Source of the DNA: Bacilli bacterium
GTDB taxonomy: Bacteria > Bacillota_I > Bacilli_A > RFN20 > CAG-826
DNA length: 64,000 nt
NCBI GenBank assembly: GCA_035326105.1
Contig: DAOKYO010000002.1
Location: 124,001-188,000, forward strand
Reading direction: 5' to 3'
Part shown: piece after piece, positions 26,364 to 35,857 of the stretch
Position numbering within the stretch: position 1 is the first letter of the stretch
Layout of the letters: each line of letters begins with the position of its first letter
Notes under the pieces: generated by a model
What the model was told of the DNA's origin: nothing
Databases searched by the model: none
The model's input: the letters and a program-made list of their open reading frames with translations, nothing else
Made by a program: the position numbers and the translations under genes

Positions 26364-28124
26364 TCAGTTCTTATCATGAATTTTTTTAAAAAGCGCGCTT
26401 GCCACTTTCTCTGGTAAAAGCTGAGTTAACTCCGTAATTGAAGCATTCCGTAAATCATCCAAACTTGGATAGTTTTTCCTTAGGGTCTCTTGGCGATGCT
26501 TTCCTAGACCATCAATTCCATCAAAAATGGAGACAAATAGCGATTTGCTTCGTGTAGAGCGATGAAAAGTGATTGCGTAACGATGAACTTCATCTTGCAT
26601 TCTCATCAATAAGAAAAAGAGCGGGGAGCGAATATCAATTGGATGAACTTCGCCATTTTGATCCATTAAACCTCTGGTCTGATGATGCTCATTCTTATAT
26701 AAACCAGCGATGTTTATATTTGCCTCAATGCGCATCAAAGCTTTTTTGGCGGCGTTAATTTGAATAATTCCTCCATCGACAATAATTAAATCTGGAAGCG
26801 GAAGTTTTTCATCAACTAGGCGCCGATAACGCCTAAAAACCACTTCTTCCATACTAGCTGCATCATCGCCTCCATGCTGTTCTTCCAAATGAAATTTACG
26901 GTACATCTTCTTCACTGGCTCACCATTTATGTAACAAACCATTGCGCCGACTGGAGAACTGCCTTGCAAATGGGCATTATCAAAAAGTTCAATTCGGTAA
27001 GGTGTTTTAATAGACAGCAATTGGCCCAGTTGTTCAAGTAGAAAACGATTGTCATCATTTAAACGTGCAGTTAAAAAATGCTCATCCAAACCATGGCTAG
27101 CATTTAATTGAACCATTTCAATTATCTGCATTTTCTCTCCCCTTTGGGGTACGAGAATATTTACTTCCATTAAATCACGAAGAGAGTTAGCAACCTCACG
27201 ATCACGAAGCACTATCTCTTTTGGCAAGTCATGGTGATCATAGTATTGGGCTATAAGATCCACCATTTGCTCTAAAGGATCATCAAACTGCTCTAGCGCA
27301 TAAAACTCTTTTCCTAAGAGTAGCCCGCGCCGAAAAACCATAACCGCCATACCTAAGTAACCATCGCGACTAGCAAAAGCAAACGCATCGCGAGCCACCT
27401 TATCCTTACTTTCCACAATCTGCTTGGCGGTAACGTGTTCAATAGCATCCAGCATCTCTTTATAGTCTTTTGCCATTTCGTAATTTAAATTAGCACTTGC
27501 ATCCAGCATCTTTTTAGTTATCTCTTTTTTTATATCATCGTCATATCCCTTTAAAAATCGCTCAATTTTATTTACTAATTTTAGGTAATCTTCATCGCTG
27601 ATTTTATTAATGCAGGGGGCAAGACATTGTCCTAAGTGATAGTATAAGCAGGGAACTGAAGGCATCACTTTGCATTTTCTTAGCGGGAAAATTTTATTGA
27701 GCAAATCAATGACTTGATAGGCACTACTAGCATTAGGGTAAGGACCGAAGTAAATAAAATTCTTATCCTTTGTGTTACGGGCAATTTTTAAAATCGGATC
27801 CGTATTTTTGCGTAGAGCAATGTAGGGATAGTGGGAATTATCCTTTAGCAAGATGTTGTAGCGCGGATAGTGCTTTTTAATTAGATTCATCTCAAGGATT
27901 AAAGCTTCCTTTTCACTAGGTGTCATAATCGTGTCAAAGTGATCAACGTGAAAAACCATCGCGGCCACTTTACCATTTTGCGGCCGTAAAAAATATTGGG
28001 AAACGCGTTTTTTTAAATTTTTGGCTTTCCCCACATATATTATTTTCTCGTCTATATCCTTCATCAGATAGACACCGGGACTATCGGGTAAAAGGCTAAT
28101 TTCCTTTTTTAAACGTAAATTCAT
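26364..28124 (-). CDS. uvrC: Excinuclease ABC subunit C
   Basis: Nuclease subunit of nucleotide excision repair, 586 aa. N-terminal GIY-YIG nuclease domain (LPDSPGVYLMKD, IIYVGKAKNLKKRV), cysteine cluster CKVMPSVPCLYYHLGQCLAPC, UvrBC-binding helix pair near 190-225, RNase H-like endonuclease domain (LFDNAHLQGSSPVGAMV, IVDGG), and helix-hairpin-helix at the C-terminus (DGIDGLGKHRQETLRKNY). Overlaps the mutS2 stop by 4 bp and is cotranscribed with it. Confidence 0.97.
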   Translation of the reverse strand: MNLRLKKEISLLPDSPGVYLMKDIDEKIIYVGKAKNLKKRVSQYFLRPQNGKVAAMVFHVDHFDTIMTPSEKEALILEMNLIKKHYPRYNILLKDNSHYPYIALRKNTDPILKIARNTKDKNFIYFGPYPNASSAYQVIDLLNKIFPLRKCKVMPSVPCLYYHLGQCLAPCINKISDEDYLKLVNKIERFLKGYDDDIKKEITKKMLDASANLNYEMAKDYKEMLDAIEHVTAKQIVESKDKVARDAFAFASRDGYLGMAVMVFRRGLLLGKEFYALEQFDDPLEQMVDLIAQYYDHHDLPKEIVLRDREVANSLRDLMEVNILVPQRGEKMQIIEMVQLNASHGLDEHFLTARLNDDNRFLLEQLGQLLSIKTPYRIELFDNAHLQGSSPVGAMVCYINGEPVKKMYRKFHLEEQHGGDDAASMEEVVFRRYRRLVDEKLPLPDLIIVDGGIIQINAAKKALMRIEANINIAGLYKNEHHQTRGLMDQNGEVHPIDIRSPLFFLLMRMQDEVHRYAITFHRSTRSKSLFVSIFDGIDGLGKHRQETLRKNYPSLDDLRNASITELTQLLPEKVASALFKKIHDKN

Positions 28125-30427
28125 TTTAAAGTTACCATCGTTGCCCCCAGGCCACCTTCGCCAGGACCACCCAATCGAAATTCTTTGATCCAGGATTGGT
28201 TTTTAAGATACTCGTGAACCGCCCGTCTTAAAGCGCCACTACCATCGCCATGAATTATTCTAACCTCTTTATAATGCTTGACTCGGCAGCCATCAAGAAA
28301 GCGAGAAACTTCAGCAAGCGCTTCGTCTACATGAAACCCAATCACATTACACTCTAATCCCACCTTACCTTGGACAATTACCGAGTCATGGTTTGTCACC
28401 GGGTTATTTTTCTTCTTCTTTGGAACTTCAGCATGGACCAATTTATCGACATCGGCGGATATCGATAGTCCGTTAATCGCGCGGATTCGAGCATGATTGC
28501 CTTGTATCCGCGTAACGCGTCCAAGAATTCCTAACCCGGTAACCAAAACAAAGTCATTTTCATGAATTATATCTTTGCTCTTAAAATCGGGCTCGGCATC
28601 TAACAAATCGGTTAATTCTTTTTTGGCGGCAATAACCTCATGAGGTTTTTTAGCTTCTTCCAAGGTTGCTAAAATTGCATTGGCTTTCTTCAATGCTTCA
28701 TCAATTAACATTGCTTTTTCATCGTTAACATCTTCGAGAAAATTCTTTTTACGTCGGTTCAATTCTTCTTTTTCTGATTCGATTTGTTGTTCAATTAGAC
28801 CAATATCTTTAAGTTTCTTATCTAAAATGGTCTGCTTTTGTAAAACATCGCGGCTGCTTTGCTCGAGATTGCGAATCGTAAGCGCAATATCGGAAGTGCC
28901 CTGAGTATTAAGAATTGATTTCGCTGTATCAATAATTTTAGCGTTAAGGCCCAAGCGTTTTGCGACCATCACTCCATAGGAAGAACCCGGCACACCTAAA
29001 GACATGCGATACGTCGGCTCCAATTTATGCTCGTCGAAAATCATCGAAGCGTTTATCAAGCCTTCAGTATTAATTGCCATAATTTTTAAGCCACTATAAT
29101 GAGAACTTATCATTGCAAAAACATTTTTTTCAAGTAAAAACTTTACCACTGCTTCTGCAAGAGCCGCCCCTTCGTCTGGGTCAGTTCCCGTTCCTAACTC
29201 ATCGATTAAAATTAAATCATTGCTTTTAGCTTCGCTGGTTATGCTGACTAAATTAGCAATATGTCCCGAGAAGGTTGATAAGTTATCGGAAATTGATTGC
29301 GAATCACCAATATCAACATAAATATTTTTGATAAAGCAAATATTCGCTCCTTCGTCAGCCGGAATGGCTAAGCCGGCATGATGCATTAATATAAGCAAGC
29401 CGACGGTTTTTAAAGCAACGGTTTTACCTCCAGCGTTTGGTCCACTAATTATTACAATCCGTTCCTCCATAGTAAAGGAAAAATCATTTGCAACAACTTT
29501 ATTTTGATCAAGCAAGGGATGACGAGCAGATTTAATTTTAATTGTTGATTTAGTATTAACATCAGCAATTGTCGCATTGATTTCTAAAGCGTACTTGGCT
29601 TTGGCGGAATAAAAATCGATGAGTCCAATCAACTTGTTATTTGCCAATAAATGATCTTCTTCGCTAATAATAAGCATCGTCAAAGCCCGAAGAATTCTTC
29701 TTATTTCCTCAAGTTCATTGTTTTTTAAAGCCACCATTTCATTATTTAAAACGACAATTTCATTAGGTTCGATAAAAGTTGTTTGTCCACTGTCGGATAT
29801 GTCATGAATTATGCCACTGACTTTATTTTTATCACTTGTTCTAACCGGCAGTACATAATGGCCATCGCGAATCGTCAAAAGATTGTCAGAAAGAAAACTT
29901 GAGTAAAGGCCCGCCAGGCGGTTGACTTTTTCATTGATCTTCTGCTCTTGTCGGCGCATACGCTGACGAATTGATTTCAAGGTAGCTGAGGCTTCATCAT
30001 ATATTGTTAAATTGGGAGCAATAACCCGATGTATTTCCTTCTGCAAGGGAGTTAAATCAAAGAAGTCAGTCACTATTTCTTTTAAAAATGGATAGTCGCG
30101 ATCTAATTTGCCAAAAAACCGTTTTATATCATTACTCTGTCCAATATCTGTGGCTACGTGGTCAATATCAAGGGGAGTAAGAATGCCCCCTTTTTTGCCG
30201 TTAGTAATAATTGGGAAAAGATCAAATGATGAATTGAGTGGCCATGAAGAAAACCGCACCAAGGTTTCAATCATTTCTTTGAGGGTAGCTAAAGCATCTT
30301 GAAGTTCCTCGCGATGAGAAAACATCGCTAAGTGCTCAATATAATCTTTGGCCACCTCGGAGTGGGTATATTGTTTGATAGCCGCTTGTATGCGACCGAA
30401 TTCCAGAGTTTCACTCGTTGTTTTCAT
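28121..30427 (-). CDS. mutS2: Endonuclease MutS2
   Basis: MutS-family ATPase with a Smr nuclease tail, acting on branched DNA and, in Bacillus, on collided ribosomes. 768 aa from ATG 30427, which has GAGGAA upstream; a longer reading to 30460 lacks a ribosome site. Walker A SGPNAGGKTVALKT, Walker B LILIDELGTGTDPDEG, a long coiled coil (about 515-620), then a KOW-like segment and the Smr domain with IIHGDGSGALRRAV. Paired with uvrC downstream, and diverges from rnhC. Confidence 0.96.
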   Translation of the reverse strand: MKTTSETLEFGRIQAAIKQYTHSEVAKDYIEHLAMFSHREELQDALATLKEMIETLVRFSSWPLNSSFDLFPIITNGKKGGILTPLDIDHVATDIGQSNDIKRFFGKLDRDYPFLKEIVTDFFDLTPLQKEIHRVIAPNLTIYDEASATLKSIRQRMRRQEQKINEKVNRLAGLYSSFLSDNLLTIRDGHYVLPVRTSDKNKVSGIIHDISDSGQTTFIEPNEIVVLNNEMVALKNNELEEIRRILRALTMLIISEEDHLLANNKLIGLIDFYSAKAKYALEINATIADVNTKSTIKIKSARHPLLDQNKVVANDFSFTMEERIVIISGPNAGGKTVALKTVGLLILMHHAGLAIPADEGANICFIKNIYVDIGDSQSISDNLSTFSGHIANLVSITSEAKSNDLILIDELGTGTDPDEGAALAEAVVKFLLEKNVFAMISSHYSGLKIMAINTEGLINASMIFDEHKLEPTYRMSLGVPGSSYGVMVAKRLGLNAKIIDTAKSILNTQGTSDIALTIRNLEQSSRDVLQKQTILDKKLKDIGLIEQQIESEKEELNRRKKNFLEDVNDEKAMLIDEALKKANAILATLEEAKKPHEVIAAKKELTDLLDAEPDFKSKDIIHENDFVLVTGLGILGRVTRIQGNHARIRAINGLSISADVDKLVHAEVPKKKKNNPVTNHDSVIVQGKVGLECNVIGFHVDEALAEVSRFLDGCRVKHYKEVRIIHGDGSGALRRAVHEYLKNQSWIKEFRLGGPGEGGLGATMVTLK

Positions 30428-30458
30428 AAATTCCTCTTTTTCAAACATATTATAGGGC

Positions 30459-31400
30459 ATGAGAACTATTTATGCTAAAATTATTAGCATGGACACAGCA
30501 TCTATTAAACTCGATAAAGAACAGATAAAGCGACTAATCGGCTTTTTTGATAACTATAAAGTGGCGGTTGATGGTGAATATGTTTTCTTTAAAGCGATAT
30601 ATGAACAGACGATAATTCGCGTTTACGCCAATACCCATCACGACTATCAAAAAGTAACTTTCAGCGGTCCTAGTGCCTTGAAGTTAGCTACAAAGTTCGA
30701 TGCTAATTATCAGCCGACAACTAAACCGCTCGTTAAGGAATCAGCCGCGGGTTTTTTGACTTTTGATCCGCAAATTGGCAGTGACGAAGTTGGATTTGGC
30801 GACTTTTTCGGTCCGATCGTCGTTACAGGCGCTTATGTATCAGAATCGGATATGGATAGTATTTCGACTTTTAAAATCGATGACTCTAAGAAAATGAACG
30901 ATAAGTATATTATGGAAATTGGTCCATTAATTGAGCACAAATATGATCATGTCTCGTTTGTAATTAATAACGACAAACTGAATGAGTTGTTTGCGAAGGG
31001 ATATAATCTGAATAAAATTAAAGCTATGCTCCATAATCGCGCCTTAAGAATTTTGGCCGGTAGACATCCGGACTATAAAACGGCCTATATCGATCAATTC
31101 TGCTCACTAAAATCATACCTCGAATATATTGAAGAACCCATTATTGAACGCGTGGTCCTTCGCACCAAAGCGGAAAGTTTATTTCCCTCCGTGGCCTTGG
31201 CCAGTGTTATCGCCCGTTATACATTTTTGAAAGAAATGGCCAAACTCGGAAAGATTTACCATACGACATTTCCCTTAGGCGCATCGACTAAAGTTGATGC
31301 CTTTGCAAAAGATTTCATTCAAAAACATGGTCGTCAAACAATGAGCCATGTCTGCAAGACAAAATTTCGTAATTGGAAAGATTTAGGCGAAAATAATTAA
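30459..31400 (+). CDS. rnhC: Ribonuclease HIII
   Basis: Removes RNA from RNA-DNA hybrids. 313 aa, the usual length: N-terminal TBP-like substrate domain (about 10-90), then the RNase H catalytic domain with IGSDEVGFGDFFGP (acid residues Asp109 and Glu110), DDSKKMND and AYIDQF with a further Asp. The ATG at 30459 has no clear ribosome site; ATG 30489 (MDTASIK) is an alternative. It is the only plus-strand gene in this section apart from the split lipoprotein. Its stop overlaps the rluD stop at a shared TTAA. Confidence 0.95.
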   Translation: MRTIYAKIISMDTASIKLDKEQIKRLIGFFDNYKVAVDGEYVFFKAIYEQTIIRVYANTHHDYQKVTFSGPSALKLATKFDANYQPTTKPLVKESAAGFLTFDPQIGSDEVGFGDFFGPIVVTGAYVSESDMDSISTFKIDDSKKMNDKYIMEIGPLIEHKYDHVSFVINNDKLNELFAKGYNLNKIKAMLHNRALRILAGRHPDYKTAYIDQFCSLKSYLEYIEEPIIERVVLRTKAESLFPSVALASVIARYTFLKEMAKLGKIYHTTFPLGASTKVDAFAKDFIQKHGRQTMSHVCKTKFRNWKDLGENN

Positions 31401-32323
31401 TTCTCCTGGTTGCGAAGCCCGTTTAGCACATCTTCAAAATGCTTTGGAAACGGAGCCTCGACTGTGATTTCTTTATTTGTCCTAGGATGGACAAAGGTCA
31501 AACGAAAAGCATGAAGAAGCTGCCCGTTTTGATATAGCAAGTGATTGTTGCGCCCGTAAATGGGATCGCCCTCAATCGGATGGCCGATATAGTCCATATG
31601 AACGCGGATTTGATGAGTGCGGCCAGTTAAAAGCCGACAACTGATTAAGGTATATTGATTAAAGCGCTCCTCGACATGAAAAAGCGTCGTTGCTTCTTTG
31701 CCGTCAATCAGATCAACCGCCATCTTAAAGCGGTCTTTTTTATCGCGTCCGACGGGTGCGATTATCTTGCCATCATCTTCGCTGATAACTCCGTCTACGA
31801 GGGCAAAATATTCCCGATGCATCGAATGATCCGCCAACTGTTTAGATATTCCTTCATGTGCAAAATCGTTTTTGCATACAAGCAATAGACCCGATGTATC
31901 CTTATCGATACGATGAACGATACCCGGTCGCTTAACTCCATTTATTCCGCTCAGGTTTTTGACCGAATAGAGCAACGCATTGACAAGCGTTCCAGAGTAA
32001 TGCCCATTCGCGGGATGAACAACCATACCCGCCGGCTTATTGACCACGAGCAAATCGGCATCTTCATAAACGATATCAAGCGGAATATCTTCCGGCTCAA
32101 TCGCCATCGGGGCAAGCGGACGTTCATTAACGACGATCTCATCTTCGATTTCAACGCGGTAAGCGGGTTTAAAGTTCAATTCACCGTTGATGGTGACATA
32201 CCCTTCTTTGATCAAATGCATAGCAAAAGTACGTGAATGTTCCTCGAGCAGTGTTCCCAGCGCCTTATCAAGCCGTTCTCCGACAAGCGTCTCATCAATT
32301 GTGAAAATCCGATCTTCACTCAT
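31397..32323 (-). CDS. rluD: RluD-type 23S rRNA pseudouridine synthase
   Basis: Pseudouridine synthase of the RluA/RluD family, 308 aa. N-terminal S4 RNA-binding domain (ERLDKALGTLLEEHSRTFAMHLIKEGYVTING), catalytic Asp in IVHRIDKDTSGLLL, and RTHQIRVHMDYIGHPIEGDPIYG. It corresponds to ylyB, which follows lspA in Bacillus; overlaps lspA by 8 bp and is cotranscribed with ileS-lspA. The exact uridines modified cannot be told. Confidence 0.94.
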   Translation of the reverse strand: MSEDRIFTIDETLVGERLDKALGTLLEEHSRTFAMHLIKEGYVTINGELNFKPAYRVEIEDEIVVNERPLAPMAIEPEDIPLDIVYEDADLLVVNKPAGMVVHPANGHYSGTLVNALLYSVKNLSGINGVKRPGIVHRIDKDTSGLLLVCKNDFAHEGISKQLADHSMHREYFALVDGVISEDDGKIIAPVGRDKKDRFKMAVDLIDGKEATTLFHVEERFNQYTLISCRLLTGRTHQIRVHMDYIGHPIEGDPIYGRNNHLLYQNGQLLHAFRLTFVHPRTNKEITVEAPFPKHFEDVLNGLRNQEN

Positions 32324-32840
32324 GCTTATTTACCTCATCAATTGAGGATGGTACCTTTTCCTTATTAAAAGCCACTAAAAGGGCAAGCCCAATAAAACCG
32401 ATTACCAGGGTCATATCCGCGACGTTAAAAACCGGAAAGTAGTAGTTTCCAAACACAAATGAAAGAAAATCGATCACTCCCTCTTTATAGAAAGCGCGAT
32501 CAATAAAATTGCCGAGCGTTCCCCCGACGATAAAAGCGATATCCAATTTCATTAAATTGGTTAGTACCTTGTCTTTTTTAATGCGATAGAAAACGAAGGC
32601 GACTCCGATAATAAGACTAAAAAAAGCCAATATGATTGTATTTCCACTTAATATCGACCAAGCCGCGCCGGTATTTCTCTGATAATCAAAATAGAAAAAA
32701 CCATTGATGATCGGTTGCATGTTGGGTTTAAGCGAAACTACAATCCATTTGGTAGCCTGATCAAGAGCAATAATAACTAACATTACCCAGTAGTATCCCT
32801 TAAAAAGGGAAGCAAATCTTTGTTTAATCGACATGTTCAT
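32316..32840 (-). CDS. lspA: Lipoprotein signal peptidase
   Basis: Aspartic membrane protease that removes signal peptides from prolipoproteins, 174 aa, four membrane helices. The catalytic Asp residues are in GGTLGNFIDRAF and FNVADMTLVIG. It matures the many lipoproteins of this genome, such as the five predicted in this window. Overlaps ileS by 17 bp and rluD by 8 bp. Confidence 0.96.
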   Translation of the reverse strand: MNMSIKQRFASLFKGYYWVMLVIIALDQATKWIVVSLKPNMQPIINGFFYFDYQRNTGAAWSILSGNTIILAFFSLIIGVAFVFYRIKKDKVLTNLMKLDIAFIVGGTLGNFIDRAFYKEGVIDFLSFVFGNYYFPVFNVADMTLVIGFIGLALLVAFNKEKVPSSIDEVNKHE

Positions 32841-35553
32841 CTCCTATTGCTTCCGCGCAGCGGTGGCATAAATGCGTGCCATCTTCTAACGTAACCGTTT
32901 CATCATGGTAGTTCCAGCAGCGATCGCATTTGGTTCCCGAATGACGAACGACATTAATTCCCGTGCCTGCAAATTTGACCTCGCTGACGATAAATAGCCG
33001 GGCGAGTTCATCTTTATCCATTCCGCGTAATGAAGAGGGCACAAGTTTTTCATTCACTTCAATTAGTGCCTCCTGAGCACTTCCGATCAGACCGGCCTTG
33101 CGCGCTTCTTCCAGGGACTTTAACACCGATTCACGGAAATTTAAAAATTCCCCATATTGCTTAAGCAGCGCCTGATCAAAAATCTTCGGCTTGGGCATGT
33201 CTTCCAGCTGAAGAGCAAACTTTTTGTCCGTCTTTGGAAAGGCACGATAAACTTCTTCCATCGTAAAAGTAAGTATAGGTTCATATAAACGCATTAAGCG
33301 ATCACTGACGGCATATAAGACATGTTCGACTCCCAAACGCCGTGGGGAATACTTACTTTCGCAGTAAAGAATATCCTTGGCAAAGTCGAGGTAAAAGCTA
33401 CTCAAATCAGCACTGATAAAAGTAGCCAGCGCACTTGTCACCGATGCAAAATCTAAATTATCATAAGCTTCAAGTACATTATTAGTCAACGCGTCAAGGC
33501 GCGATAATAGGAACTTATCAACGATTTCAGTCGGAACAAAGTCTTGAATAGATTGAATATATTTCTCATCATCAAGCGCAGGCAAATTTCCGAGTAAAAA
33601 GCGGAAGGTATTGCGAATCTTACGATAGCTTTCGCTCATCTGTTGGATAATGCTCTCGCTTAGTCGTGAGTCGGCGTGATAATCGACATTAGCCGCCCAT
33701 AGACGAAGTAAATCCGCTCCATATATATTGGCAATTTTGTTGGGATCGATGCCATTGCCCTTGGACTTAGACATTTTTTCCCAATTCTCGTCCATGACAA
33801 AACCATGACTCGCCACCATTTTATATGGTGCTTTTCCTGTAGTCGCTACCGAAATGATGAGTGAGGAATTAAACCATCCCCGATATTGGTCGCTGCCCTC
33901 GATGTAAAGGTCGGCTGGAAACTTCATTCCCCGTTGCAAAAGTACTCCGCTAAATGAGGAACCCGAATCGAACCATACGTCCATAATATCCTTTTCTTTG
34001 CTATATACTCCGTTTGGACTATGAGAATTTGTGTAGCCTTCAGGAAGCAAGTCTTCCGCACTGCGTTCAAACCAAACATTGCTTCCATATTGGCGGACAA
34101 GTTTGATGACATTGTCAAAAATGTCTTTATCAATAAGCGGGGTTCCGTCTTCGGCATAAATAATCGGAATGGGAACACCCCAAGCTCTTTGCCGCGAAAT
34201 ACACCAATCACCCCGGTCTTTTATCATATTATGCATCCGGGTTTTTCCCCATTCGGGATTCCATTTTACTTCATCCACCGCCTTTAAAAGCTGATCGCGA
34301 ATTTTATCAATTGAGCAAAACCACTGGGGAGTAGCTCGAAAAATAAGCGGTTTGCCCGTCCGCCAGTCATGCGGATAACTATGATTAATGATTGTATCGG
34401 CTAAAAGTGCATCTTCTTCGCGTAGCCAAGCGAGAACTAGATCATTCGCATTCTCATAAAAAACGCCCTTTAATCTCTCTCCTGCTTCTTCCGTCATAAA
34501 TCCTCGGCTGTCAACTGGACATAGGATTGGTAAATGATACTTCTGACCAACAATAAAATCGTCTTCGCCATGTCCAGGAGCCGTATGAACTTGGCCCGTG
34601 CCCGCATCATCAGTCACATGTTCACCATTAATAATTAATGAGTCGCGATGATATAGAGGATGCTCAGCCACTAGCCCATCCATATCCTTTCCTTTAATGA
34701 CTTTAATCAACTGGGCCTTCTTAATGCCCGTTTCTTTCATAAACGACGACAAAAGTGAAGTAAGAACGATAAGTTTACCTTTTTCTGTTTCATATAGTCC
34801 GTACTCAAAATCAGGATGAACGCTGATGGCTAAATTGGCGGGTAATGTCCAGGGGGTTGTCGTCCAAATGACAAAATAGGCATCATTTGGTAAAACCGTT
34901 CCCCCGTCTTTTACCTTAAAACGCACATAGATGGCGTGAGAATCGACATTTTTATATTCAATTTCGGCTTCTGCTAAAGCCGATTCGCTGCTCGGTGACC
35001 AGTAAACTGGCTTTAAACCTTTAAAAATTAATCCCTCTAAAGCCATCGTTTTAAAGACATTAAGTTGGTTGGCTTCATACTCCTTATCCAAGGTTAAATA
35101 GGGGTGGTCATAATCGCCAATAACTCCTAACCGTCGAACTTGTTCACGTTGGATATTGACCTGCTTTAAAGCATAGTCATGACATTTATTGCGAAACTCA
35201 TTTATAGGAGTTGTTTTGCGATTAATACCATTTTTTGTAACTTGATTTTCAATTGGTAATCCATGTGTATCCCAGCCAAAAACAAAAGGTGTGTAATACC
35301 CGGACATATTTTTATAGCGAACAACAAAATCCTTTAAAATATGATTGAGCGTATGTCCGCAATGGATGCTGTTGTTAGCATAAGGAGGCCCGTCATGAAG
35401 TTGATATTCTTCACAGCCAAGACGATTTTCCAGCATTTTGGCGTATAGATTTCCCTCGCGCCAATCAGCGACAAAAACCGGCTCCTTTTGCGCTAAGTTT
35501 CCCCGCATTTCAAAATTGGTTTTTGGCATCAGTAATGTTTTCTTTAAATCCAT
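32824..35553 (-). CDS. ileS: Isoleucyl-tRNA synthetase
   Basis: Class I synthetase, 909 aa. HIGH-type motif in DGPPYANNSIHCGHTLN, editing domain with TTTPWTLPANLA and DDAGTGQVHTAPGHGEDD, KMSKS in WEKMSKSKGNG, anticodon-binding domain, and a C-terminal zinc finger with CDRCWNYHD and LCHRCAEA. This is the bacterial (type 1) form with the zinc finger. A T-box leader and consensus promoter lie upstream; lspA and rluD follow in the same operon. Confidence 0.98.
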   Translation of the reverse strand: MDLKKTLLMPKTNFEMRGNLAQKEPVFVADWREGNLYAKMLENRLGCEEYQLHDGPPYANNSIHCGHTLNHILKDFVVRYKNMSGYYTPFVFGWDTHGLPIENQVTKNGINRKTTPINEFRNKCHDYALKQVNIQREQVRRLGVIGDYDHPYLTLDKEYEANQLNVFKTMALEGLIFKGLKPVYWSPSSESALAEAEIEYKNVDSHAIYVRFKVKDGGTVLPNDAYFVIWTTTPWTLPANLAISVHPDFEYGLYETEKGKLIVLTSLLSSFMKETGIKKAQLIKVIKGKDMDGLVAEHPLYHRDSLIINGEHVTDDAGTGQVHTAPGHGEDDFIVGQKYHLPILCPVDSRGFMTEEAGERLKGVFYENANDLVLAWLREEDALLADTIINHSYPHDWRTGKPLIFRATPQWFCSIDKIRDQLLKAVDEVKWNPEWGKTRMHNMIKDRGDWCISRQRAWGVPIPIIYAEDGTPLIDKDIFDNVIKLVRQYGSNVWFERSAEDLLPEGYTNSHSPNGVYSKEKDIMDVWFDSGSSFSGVLLQRGMKFPADLYIEGSDQYRGWFNSSLIISVATTGKAPYKMVASHGFVMDENWEKMSKSKGNGIDPNKIANIYGADLLRLWAANVDYHADSRLSESIIQQMSESYRKIRNTFRFLLGNLPALDDEKYIQSIQDFVPTEIVDKFLLSRLDALTNNVLEAYDNLDFASVTSALATFISADLSSFYLDFAKDILYCESKYSPRRLGVEHVLYAVSDRLMRLYEPILTFTMEEVYRAFPKTDKKFALQLEDMPKPKIFDQALLKQYGEFLNFRESVLKSLEEARKAGLIGSAQEALIEVNEKLVPSSLRGMDKDELARLFIVSEVKFAGTGINVVRHSGTKCDRCWNYHDETVTLEDGTHLCHRCAEAIGDEHVD

Positions 35554-35786
35554 TGTTTTTCTCCTTTAAATAAAAAAAAGCATCCTCTAAGGACGCAGTC
35601 GCGCGGTACCACCTTATTTCCAAGATAAACTTGGCGCTCGAGCGGATAACGGCCGCACCGGGAAAATCTAAAAAAATCAATTTTCCACTCCGAAGTGATA
35701 CCACCATTTTGTCAATTCTAGTCTCACACCTAACACTAGTCGCTTTTATCTAAAAAATGGTGACGCGTCTTCATCAATGTTTTACA
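35554..35786 (-). promoter_or_regulatory. T-box leader of ileS
   Basis: Minus strand carries the T-box GGTGGTACCGCGCG (35615-35602) and then a terminator GCGTCC/GGATGC with eight T (35597-35572). The upstream part has the stem I region. Expected to sense uncharged tRNA-Ile; the specifier codon was not fixed. Confidence 0.9.
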
Positions 35787-35792
35787 TGAGTA

Positions 35793-35820
35793 ATTATATC
35801 ATCAATCACTTTCTTAGCAA
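35793..35820 (-). promoter_or_regulatory. Sigma-A promoter of ileS-lspA-rluD
   Basis: Minus strand TTGCTA (35820-35815), 16 bases, TATAAT (35798-35793). Confidence 0.7.
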
Positions 35821-35828
35821 CTGAATAA

Positions 35829-35854
35829 GAAAAAAAGTGGCATCAGCCACTTTA
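35829..35854 (-). terminator. Terminator of ftsA-ftsZ
   Basis: Minus strand AAAGTGGC, TGAT loop, GCCACTTT and a T-run, just after the ftsZ stop. Confidence 0.85.
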
Positions 35855-35857
35855 TTT

